Part shown: in pieces, positions 33,776 to 39,591 of the stretch | Layout of the letters: the number at the start of each line of letters is the position of its first letter | Position numbering within the stretch: position 1 is the stretch's first letter | Assembly: GCA_900545885.1 (NCBI GenBank) | Contig: URAF01000016.1 | Span: forward strand, 1 to 39,591 | Origin: an uncultured Eubacteriales bacterium | GTDB lineage: Bacteria > Bacillota > Clostridia > Christensenellales > CAG-917 | DNA: 39,591 nucleotides | Direction of reading: 5' to 3' | Notes under the pieces: generated by a model | Told to the model about the DNA's origin: nothing | The model's database searches: none | What the model saw: the letters and a program-made list of their open reading frames with translations, nothing else | Translations under genes and position numbers: made by a program

Positions 33776-33804
33776 ATTATACTATCCGACAACAGTTTTT
33801 GCAA
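33776..33804 (-). promoter_or_regulatory. Promoter of the lipoprotein gene
   Basis: TTGCAA (33799-33804) and a perfect TATAAT (33776-33781) on the minus strand have 17-bp spacing, with a roughly 100-nt leader to the start codon. Confidence 0.75.
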
Positions 33805-33862
33805 TATCGATTTACAAAATACACCCTTTTTCATACTCGTGTATTTTTTTGTTACATTGGTA

Positions 33863-33891
33863 TTGACTTGGCGATACTATTTTGCTATCAT
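33863..33891 (+). promoter_or_regulatory. Promoter of the SPFH-Arc operon
   Basis: TTGACT (33863-33868) and TATCAT (33886-33891) are 17 bp apart, ending about 20 bp before the start codon of the SPFH gene, so the leader is very short and holds just the AAGGAGG site. Confidence 0.75.
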
Positions 33892-33912
33892 AACGATATA
33901 AGGAGGTTTCTT

Positions 33913-34836
33913 ATGAAATCAGATTTTGTGAATTATCAGGAAAAAACGCTCAATCCGCTCAACGGATATCTTGCACTGCTCATATGGGCTGTGGTGGTCG
34001 CAGGTTCTACCGCGATGATAGTGCTCGGACATATGTATTCCCTGCCCGCGCTGTTTGCAATCGGATATGTCATCATACCCGTTTACTGCGTGGGACTCGG
34101 CGGATTTACCGTCGTATCGCCCAATGAAGCGCTGGTCCTCGTGCTGTTCGGCAAATACAAAGGCACTATAAAAAAGGAAGGGTTTTTCTATTACAATCCT
34201 CTCTGCACCAAATTCAACCCCGCAGCGGGAAGTACGGGTGCGCGTCGCAACTTTATATCGCTTAAAGCCATGACGCTCAACAACGACAAGCAGAAAGTCA
34301 ACGACTCCGAAGGCAATCCCATCGAAATCGGCGTGGTAGTGATATGGAAAATCGACGATACGGCAAAAGCCGTGTTCAACGTCGACAACTACGTGAACTT
34401 CATATCCATTCAGAGCGACGCGGCAATCCGCAACATCGCAAGACAGTACCCTTACGACATAAGCGACGACGGCGACGAAAAATCCTTACGCGGCAGTGCG
34501 CAGGAAATCGCGCAGATGCTGTGCGAAGATTTGCAACAGCGCGTTCAGATTGCAGGCATAAAAGTCGTTGAGGCGCGCATAGCGCACCTTGCATACGCGC
34601 AGGAAATCGCGGCGGCAATGCTTCAACGTCAACAGGCAAAAGCCGTTGTCGACGCAAGAACGACAATCGTTGAAGGCGCAGTCGGAATGGTGGAACTCGC
34701 GCTTGAAAAACTGGGACAAACGGGACTTGTCGAACTCGACGACGAACGCAAAGCGCAGATGGTGTCCAATCTGATGGTCGTTCTCTGCGCCAACAAGGAC
34801 GCACAGCCCGTAGTCAACAGCAGCAGCCTTTACTGA
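33913..34836 (+). CDS. SPFH/band-7 domain membrane protein
   Basis: A 307-residue protein has two N-terminal hydrophobic segments (about residues 20-42 and 46-66) followed by an SPFH domain (from GGFTVVSPNEALVLVLFG, near 70, to about 240) and a helical tail rich in Ala/Glu/Gln (YAQEIAAAMLQRQQAKAVVD). SPFH proteins form oligomeric membrane scaffolds. Its closest type is the slr1106/prohibitin-like group that is often followed by an Arc-family regulator in Firmicutes, as here. AAGGAGG is placed ideally before ATG 33913; an earlier in-frame start has none. The downstream gene is 28 bp away. The cellular function is unknown. Confidence 0.88.
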   Translation: MKSDFVNYQEKTLNPLNGYLALLIWAVVVAGSTAMIVLGHMYSLPALFAIGYVIIPVYCVGLGGFTVVSPNEALVLVLFGKYKGTIKKEGFFYYNPLCTKFNPAAGSTGARRNFISLKAMTLNNDKQKVNDSEGNPIEIGVVVIWKIDDTAKAVFNVDNYVNFISIQSDAAIRNIARQYPYDISDDGDEKSLRGSAQEIAQMLCEDLQQRVQIAGIKVVEARIAHLAYAQEIAAAMLQRQQAKAVVDARTTIVEGAVGMVELALEKLGQTGLVELDDERKAQMVSNLMVVLCANKDAQPVVNSSSLY

Positions 34837-34864
34837 CGTAGAAACAACGGACAAGAGGTGAAAT

Positions 34865-35107
34865 ATGGTTGAGAAAAAACAACTTATACTCCGTATCCCC
34901 TACACTCTTTGGGAAGAACTCAACAAAATGGCGGACGAGGAATACCGCTCCCTCAACTCTCAGATTGAGTACATTCTCACAAAAGCCGTCCGCAACAAAA
35001 AAGACCGCGCAGTTATAGCGGTTGAAGAAGTGCTCGACGCGCTGAAATCGAGAGGTTTGGTGTCCGACGGTTCGCAAAACGCCGCCACGTCCGAAATCAG
35101 CAAATAA
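34865..35107 (+). CDS. Arc-family ribbon-helix-helix protein
   Basis: An 80-residue protein has an N-terminal ribbon-helix-helix fold: beta strand KKQLILRIPYTLWEEL, helix A, then RSLNSQIEYILTKAVRN as helix B, followed by a charged helical extension. Such proteins bind DNA as dimers. AAGAGGTG precedes the ATG. It follows the SPFH gene by 28 bp with a strong terminator just after, forming a two-gene operon that is a common pairing in Clostridia. It may regulate its own operon or act with the SPFH protein; this is inferred. Confidence 0.8.
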   Translation: MVEKKQLILRIPYTLWEELNKMADEEYRSLNSQIEYILTKAVRNKKDRAVIAVEEVLDALKSRGLVSDGSQNAATSEISK

Positions 35108-35122
35108 ACAATGTCAAAACAT

Positions 35123-35150
35123 AAAAACGGAGCGTTCTGCTCCGTTTTTT
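35123..35150. terminator. Rho-independent terminator after the SPFH-Arc operon
   Basis: AAAAACGGAGC-GTTCT-GCTCCGTTTTT is an 11-bp stem with a T-run, 15 bp after the Arc-family stop. Confidence 0.9.
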
Positions 35151-35225
35151 GTTTGCGATTTACGATTAACTTTTACCTATTCTTTGCGCTTTTGAACGTC
35201 TGCGCAACAAGACGCGGAATTTCCG

Positions 35226-35813
35226 TCAGTCCTCGATTTGTATCATGACTGCGCCCTGTCCCGCTTTGCAAAGAGGACATTGCTGCCATGCTTCTTTCGC
35301 AACGGCTTCATATCCGCAGTCCGCACACTTCCATTTGATTTTCTGGGGTTTCTTGTACATCGTGCCGTTTTTCATCTGTTCGTACAACTGCGAGAAAAGT
35401 TTGTTGTGGCAGGTTTCGACCTGAATGATATCCTCGTACAGTTTCGCGATGCACTCGAAACCTTCTTTTCTTGCCGTTTCGGCGTACTCGGGATAAATGC
35501 GGTTTGCCTCGTTGAATTCGTCTTCGGCGGCAATGCGGAGATTGTCGAGCAAATCCCATTTTTCCTTGAAAGGATAACCGCTTGCGATGTCGATATTTTC
35601 AATCTGGGTTTCCTCGGAGTCCTGCAAATAGGTGTAGAACATACGGGCGTGATTGAATTCGTTGTAAACGACCTTGTCGATGAGTTCCGCAAGATACTTG
35701 TATCCCGCGTTGCGTGCGCCGTATTCTATAAATTCGTAACGCGTGCGCGCCTGACACTCGCCCGCGTAAGACTTCGCGAGATTGATGTAAGTTTTGCTGT
35801 CTTTAAGTTTCAT
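35226..35813 (-). CDS. rbr: Rubrerythrin
   Basis: A 195-residue non-haem iron peroxidase reduces hydrogen peroxide to protect anaerobes from oxidative stress. The N-terminal ferritin-like four-helix bundle supplies the di-iron ligands (Glu in YAGECQARTRYEF, NEFNHARMF, EDEFNEANRIYPEYAE, and VETCHNKLF). The C-terminal rubredoxin domain has two Cys-x2-Cys pairs (CADCGYE and CPLCKAG) for a single iron. Length and order are normal. GGAGGTCACCC is placed before ATG 35813; a longer in-frame start has no such site. It is a single gene. Electrons would come from an NADH rubredoxin oxidoreductase encoded elsewhere. Confidence 0.96.
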   Translation of the reverse strand: MKLKDSKTYINLAKSYAGECQARTRYEFIEYGARNAGYKYLAELIDKVVYNEFNHARMFYTYLQDSEETQIENIDIASGYPFKEKWDLLDNLRIAAEDEFNEANRIYPEYAETARKEGFECIAKLYEDIIQVETCHNKLFSQLYEQMKNGTMYKKPQKIKWKCADCGYEAVAKEAWQQCPLCKAGQGAVMIQIED

Positions 35814-36068
35814 GGGTGACCTCCTGATGGTTTGTAATGTAAGTATCGGCAAATACTGCCGAAATATACCCTGCTCGACCTTTCAACACGTTCACAGACA
35901 AATTGACATACAGAATTAATCTTTGTAAAAAGACGCAGAAAAAGAAATCCTCGTAATGTGCAAACATAAATGCGGACTATCTTATGAAAAGCAAATTAAA
36001 ACAGAATTCAAACAACTACGCGCAAATAACACGCACAAACACACTCCGAATTCCATTTCCGAAAAAAT
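35814..36068. other. Gap with no recognised gene upstream of rubrerythrin
   Basis: No convincing ORF or RNA is seen. A small inverted repeat, CGGCA-AATAC-TGCCG (35847-35861), flanked by GTAT/ATAC, lies about 35 bp before the rubrerythrin start and might be a regulatory site. It does not match a PerR box. The remainder is AT-rich and featureless. Confidence 0.4.
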
Positions 36069-36098
36069 GCAACTTCCCGCAAAATCGCGGGGAGTTGC
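36069..36098 (-). terminator. Rho-independent terminator of the membrane-protein operon
   Basis: GCAACTTCCCGC pairs with GCGGGGAGTTGC (one mismatch), and on the minus strand it runs into TTTTTT. It lies about 50 bp after the end of the downstream membrane-protein gene. Confidence 0.85.
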
Positions 36099-36148
36099 AC
36101 CAACCAAGGAATAGGATTTAGAACACGATCTGACGTTCGCAAAAATGT

Positions 36149-37270
36149 TTACGCTTCCTGTTTTTTCAGCATAAAGAAGCTGAATTCCGTGCCATATGTC
36201 TTGCTGTAATCGCGTGCAACGAAAATCTGCGCAGCGGCGGCAATGCCGAGAAGTGCCGCAAACAGATAGAATATGTTGCGTACGGACATCAGAGGAATGA
36301 AGAACATGAGCGGAATTCCGTCAAGCCACGCCATATCCTGATAACCGAGGCATGCGCCCATATCATTGCCGTAAATGTCGACGATGTGTGCGTTGGGGTC
36401 GATTTCGGGGAACAGCATGTTGGAACCCAGAATGTTGAAGATGTTCCATTCGATATAGGCAGGATCTGCTCCGTCGGTGGGCTGAATTTGAGAATAAAGA
36501 ATTTCGTTGATGATTTCGTTGATCTTCGCTTTGTCGATGTTCTCGAAACCGCCGTTAATCAAAGGCAACAATGCGCTGATGACCTTGCTGATGTTCATTT
36601 CGAGAATTTCTTCAAGAGTCAGATTCTGGTTGAATCCGTTCTCGATATCCGAGGTTTTAAGGAGCAACGTCGCCGCAACTTCGATGGGAAAATTGCCGTT
36701 GAGTATTGCGCCGATCATATCGTCGCTGTCAAGCGCCATTTCGATTGCCAGCGGATTGAATCCCTTGTAGGCTTTGTCCATGCTCTCAAACAGAGGACGA
36801 AAAACTTTCTGGAATTCCTCGTCCGTGTATTTGACGGATTCGTCCATACCGTTTTTCTCTTTGAAGAGCTCTACTCTGTCGTAAAGAGCCTGATGCTGAC
36901 CTTCCCAGTCATTGACTACGTCCTCGTAAAGAATGGTGTTGCTGGTCGCATCTTTGAGGAGCGGAGGCATAGCTATGTCCAGAATACCGAAAATGCCGAC
37001 GATGACCGCAATGGGGATAATCATCATTTTGAGGGCGAGGGATTCGCCGACTTTGCCTTTCTTTTTGCAGGACATAAAGACCGCGGTCTGAATGCCTATG
37101 ACGAGTGCCGCAATGATGATGACCGCAAACAACGGTGCAAACGAGGACACTCCGTACATTCCGTAGCTGTTCCATTCAACGGACTTTACGAGCGCAATGA
37201 TGAACAGAATGAGGAACAACGCGCAGGAAAGGAATATGTTAATCGCGGGATAAAGTATTTTCTTATTCAT
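36149..37270 (-). CDS. Membrane protein of unknown function with large extracytoplasmic loop
   Basis: A 373-residue protein has hydrophobic segments near residues 7-28, 42-65 and 83-105, a roughly 190-residue polar, acidic domain (about 115-310), then two more hydrophobic segments (about 312-345). The arrangement suggests three helices, a large extracytoplasmic domain and two helices. I recognise no motif. Its ATG overlaps the stop of the upstream gene by 8 bases, so the pair is translationally coupled; both share a helix-loop-helix plan and probably make one complex. CTCCTCC (plus strand) just upstream supplies the ribosome site. A strong terminator follows. The promoter was probably upstream of the neighbouring gene and may now be lost or replaced by the inserted mobile element. 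Confidence 0.65.
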   Translation of the reverse strand: MNKKILYPAINIFLSCALFLILFIIALVKSVEWNSYGMYGVSSFAPLFAVIIIAALVIGIQTAVFMSCKKKGKVGESLALKMMIIPIAVIVGIFGILDIAMPPLLKDATSNTILYEDVVNDWEGQHQALYDRVELFKEKNGMDESVKYTDEEFQKVFRPLFESMDKAYKGFNPLAIEMALDSDDMIGAILNGNFPIEVAATLLLKTSDIENGFNQNLTLEEILEMNISKVISALLPLINGGFENIDKAKINEIINEILYSQIQPTDGADPAYIEWNIFNILGSNMLFPEIDPNAHIVDIYGNDMGACLGYQDMAWLDGIPLMFFIPLMSVRNIFYLFAALLGIAAAAQIFVARDYSKTYGTEFSFFMLKKQEA

Positions 37271-37751
37271 CGAACTCTCCTCCTTTTGCCTGCTTTTCTT
37301 TACGGGCGAAGTAATTCGCCGCGAAGATGCAGAACACGATTATACCGACGAAAATGTAAGCGGCGTATTTTACTGCGCCTGCCGCCATAATCTGCGGATA
37401 ATGGTTCATTCTGAATCGCAAGGATTCAACTTGTGCAAGGCTCAATTCGTCCGAAAGGAGACCGCCGCCGTTGACCATGGTTTCGTAGGTGGAAACGGTT
37501 TGCACTCCTACTCCCGTGTAAATGACGTCGGGAATGAGTTCGTTCAACTTCTCTTCAGTGATAAAGCCGCCGACCAATCCGCCGCCGCCGGGAATTTTGG
37601 AAAGAATGAGGTCAATGATACCTTTGACGGGAATTTGCTGACCAATGAGTTCGATTGTCCAGTCGCTGTTGAGAATTTCGCTGTTTTCGCCTTTCAGAAT
37701 ATCCTGAATAACGGTGTTATCACTTAATTTTATGGACACTACTAAAATCAA
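37263..37751 (-). pseudogene. C-terminal remnant of a membrane protein, cut by the mobile element
   Basis: About 155 native residues remain, from near DNTVIQDILKGENSEILNSD to the end. There is a polar domain with a Gly-rich turn (SKIPGGGGLVGGF) and one C-terminal hydrophobic helix (YAAYIFVGIIVFCIFAANYF). The first residues read at the left come from the junction (TTG ATT TTA GTA GTG), and a stop codon lies just before them, with no ribosome site, signal peptide or first membrane segment. The 5' part therefore seems to have been separated by the recombinase-bearing element that begins immediately upstream. Its stop overlaps the next gene. I do not recognise the family. Confidence 0.65.
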
Positions 37752-37766
37752 GAGATTAAGGCATAA

Positions 37767-37802
37767 AATAAGCGTATGAGTTCAACAACCCATACGCTTA
37801 TT
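37767..37802 (-). terminator. Rho-independent terminator of the serine recombinase gene
   Basis: AATAAGCGTATG pairs perfectly (12 bp) with CATACGCTTATT, one base after the recombinase stop, and continues into TTTTA on the minus strand. It shields the flanking gene from read-through. Confidence 0.85.
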
Positions 37803-37803
37803 C

Positions 37804-39429
37804 CTATTTCTTAAATTTGTGGCGCAAAACGGAAGCAATATCCACTTTATAGACAATATCTATCTCACGCTCTTTTCCTGTTATCTTCGGCAAGCCTCCT
37901 ACCACAACTCTGTCTAAAAGTTCATAGCACATTTCACGGGTAAGCGTCGGTGCTTCAAGATATTTTTTGATATTCCGTATAAAGTCATCCGCGCTTTGTA
38001 GTGTGTTTTCTGTTTCGTTCAGTTTTGTTTCAAGTTCTGCTATTTCTTCTTCAAGCCTTTTCTGCTCTTCAGAGTATTTTCGTATAAAGCTCACGCAAAT
38101 ATCTTCGGGCATTTTACCTTTCAGTCTGTCCTCATAAGCGAGTTGCATTAGACGAGATAATTCTTCCGTGCGTTTGTGTTTTATCTGTAATTCCTTTTTG
38201 GCAGTTTTTATGGCTTTGTCGGCAAGTTCAGCATTATGCCGTATAAATTCGTTTTTAATATTTTCTTCATCGAGAACGATCCTTTGCGCCATTGTACGTA
38301 TATCATCAAGCACAATTTCTTCTAAATCTTTTGCTGAGATATAATGAGAAAAACAGAGCGTTTTTCCGTACCTCAAATGGATACCACAGTCAAAATGATA
38401 TGTATATGCCGTTTTCTTTTTATTGAGATGCCCGCTCATTTTCAGTTTGTTTCCGCAATCCGCACATACGAGAAAGCCTGAAAGCGGATGTACAAATCCC
38501 GTCTTTGTTCTTCTGCCCTGCGCCATGTGTTTCTGTCTTTCTTGTGCCTTGTCCCATAGTTCCTGCGAAATAATCGGTTCGTGGTTGTTATGTACGACTA
38601 TCCAATCCTTTTTGTCTTTGGCACAGCGTTTATGGTTTTTGTATGAAATTGTTGTTTCCTGCAATTGTGCCAAATGCCCTAAGTACATAATGTTGTTCAC
38701 CATATACCGTATGCTTACTTCACACCAAAGCCTCATCTCGTTTGGACGACCTTTGTGTCCCAACTTCTCATAAGCATACTGTCCGGGCGAAGGTATCCCT
38801 TCAGCATTCAAAATATCCGCTATGTTTTTAGGACTTATTCCCGAAACATACAACTCAAATATTCGGCGTACTATCGGCGCGGCTTCTTCGTCTATCACAG
38901 GCGTTCGTTTTTTATCCGTTCCTTTCACATATCCGTAAGTTGCTTTCCGTGCGCTGTATACACCTGCAATCGCATTTGACCGCTTTACCGCACGAATTTT
39001 CTTGCTGGTGTTTGCGGCGTGCCACTCGTTGAACACGTTCATGATAGGCATCATTTCCATCGCACCGCTGTCACGGTTCGCCGTGTCAACATTGTCCTGT
39101 ATGGCTATAAACCGTATTCCGAATGCCGGAAATACATAATCCACGTACTGCCCTACTTCGATATAATTCCTGCCGAACCTTGAAAGGTCTTTCACGATTA
39201 TCGTGTTTATAACCCCCGTCTTTGCATCGTCCAACAGTCGCTGCACTTCGGGGCGTTGAAAGGTCGTTCCCGAAACGCCGTCGTCTATGTATTCGTCGTG
39301 AATCTCAAATCCGTGTTCTTCGGCATATTTACGAAGCATTGTCCGCTGATTGTCAATGGATACCGATTCGCCTTGACGTTCGTCTTCTTGGGAAAGCCTG
39401 TAATACAATCCCGCTATGTAGTGTTTCAT
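37804..39429 (-). CDS. Large serine recombinase (TnpX/TndX type)
   Basis: A 541-residue site-specific recombinase excises and inserts its element through a circular form. The resolvase domain (about 1-150) has catalytic Ser13 in YYRLSQEDE, DDGVSGTTFQRPEVQ and VKDLSRFGRNYIEVGQYVDY. A recombinase domain follows (about 165-280, with GYVKGTDKKRTPVIDEEAAP), then a zinc ribbon (LVCADCGNKLKMSG with a later FDCG), a long coiled coil (about 380-480, rich in Glu/Lys) and a basic C-terminus. All catalytic residues appear intact. AGGTGA, lying in the end of the upstream small ORF, precedes the ATG by 5 bases. A strong terminator follows directly, then the truncated host gene. Confidence 0.95.
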   Translation of the reverse strand: MKHYIAGLYYRLSQEDERQGESVSIDNQRTMLRKYAEEHGFEIHDEYIDDGVSGTTFQRPEVQRLLDDAKTGVINTIIVKDLSRFGRNYIEVGQYVDYVFPAFGIRFIAIQDNVDTANRDSGAMEMMPIMNVFNEWHAANTSKKIRAVKRSNAIAGVYSARKATYGYVKGTDKKRTPVIDEEAAPIVRRIFELYVSGISPKNIADILNAEGIPSPGQYAYEKLGHKGRPNEMRLWCEVSIRYMVNNIMYLGHLAQLQETTISYKNHKRCAKDKKDWIVVHNNHEPIISQELWDKAQERQKHMAQGRRTKTGFVHPLSGFLVCADCGNKLKMSGHLNKKKTAYTYHFDCGIHLRYGKTLCFSHYISAKDLEEIVLDDIRTMAQRIVLDEENIKNEFIRHNAELADKAIKTAKKELQIKHKRTEELSRLMQLAYEDRLKGKMPEDICVSFIRKYSEEQKRLEEEIAELETKLNETENTLQSADDFIRNIKKYLEAPTLTREMCYELLDRVVVGGLPKITGKEREIDIVYKVDIASVLRHKFKK

Positions 39430-39433
39430 ATAT

Positions 39434-39591
39434 TCACCTCATATTCTTGTTGATCTGTTTTGTGGCTAGTTGCTCCATTGCTTTTTCAAAATCTCTATCT
39501 CCATGGAAATATCTGCGGACGTAATACGTCTGTTTCCCCACGGTTTTCCGCTTGCTGATTGACGGGGAAAAGAGATAACAGTTCTCGTAAT
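39434..39591 (-). CDS. TnpW-like small element protein, partial (N-terminus off right edge)
   Basis: An open frame enters from the right edge and ends with a TGA four bases before the recombinase ATG. The visible 51 residues include KTVGKQTYYVRRYFHGDRDF followed by EKAMEQLAT and a short Lys/Asn tail. This resembles the small transposon-encoded proteins (TnpW-type) found next to TnpX-like recombinases, whose role is unknown. It holds the ribosome site of the recombinase gene, so the two are coupled. Identity is from recalled family resemblance. Confidence 0.6.
   Translation of the reverse strand, partial: YENCYLFSPSISKRKTVGKQTYYVRRYFHGDRDFEKAMEQLATKQINKNMR

Larger units (their letters stand above)
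37728..39591. mobile_element. One end of a serine-recombinase mobile element (extends beyond right edge)
   Basis: The element end lies somewhere in 37728-37766, where the truncated native ORF stops being protein-like. Inward come a hairpin terminator, a TnpX/TndX-type recombinase reading toward the end, and a small TnpW-like ORF, the usual right-end order of Tn4451/Tn5397-type elements in Clostridia. The far end and cargo are outside the window. The exact crossover dinucleotide cannot be fixed without the other junction. Confidence 0.65.

Overview
The window looks like a chromosome segment of an anaerobic Gram-positive bacterium of the Clostridia. The reasons are AGGAGG-type ribosome sites before nearly every gene, sigma-A-like promoters, a rubrerythrin, a 2-hydroxyacyl-CoA-dehydratase-type redox system, Tn4451/TndX-type recombination genes, and homologues typical of gut Firmicutes. 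I cannot name a genus from the sequence. Most of the core is moderate in GC. The reverse-transcriptase gene and the restriction genes are visibly richer in A+T and look acquired.

Layout. (1) 1-8.6 kb is an accessory and defence region. It holds a type I restriction-modification operon (WYL regulator, hsdM, start of hsdS running off the left edge), a tyrosine-integrase module with a coupled small ORF and an excisionase-like gene preceded by a large inverted repeat and phased direct repeats, then an Abi/DRT-type reverse transcriptase with a likely C-terminal HEPN domain. A tRNA-Thr and a half-tRNA relic close the region. (2) 8.6-10.9 kb carries an Orn/Lys/Arg decarboxylase-family gene and a class I methyltransferase. 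(3) 11-21.4 kb is a hexuronate/glucuronide catabolic locus: uxaC-uxuA-uxuB-eda-kdgK in one operon, then a GH2 glycosidase and a GPH-family sugar transporter broken by two frameshifts, with a divergent AraC regulator and an AraC-like direct-repeat operator in the shared intergenic region. Together these would convert glucuronate to fructuronate, mannonate, KDG, KDPG, and pyruvate plus glyceraldehyde-3-phosphate.

(4) 21.4-31.3 kb holds two co-oriented operons. One is metF, a free-standing MetH-activation protein, and a MetH lacking that domain. The other is a CooC-type nickel ATPase with a CxC motif, two 2-hydroxyacyl-CoA-dehydratase/double-cubane-family proteins, their ATP-dependent activase, an unannotated 37-residue membrane-type ORF, and a truncated acetyl-CoA-synthase-like protein. 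No CODH is present. This combination is the most unusual thing in the window. One reading is an ATP-driven low-potential electron or cofactor system serving the corrinoid methyltransferase, but that function is inference only.

(5) 31.4-37.7 kb contains a large lipoprotein of unknown function, an SPFH-Arc gene pair, rubrerythrin, and a two-gene membrane-protein operon whose upstream gene is cut off. (6) From about 37.73 kb to the right edge is one end of a serine-recombinase (TnpX/TndX-type) mobile element. It appears to have inserted in that membrane-protein gene.
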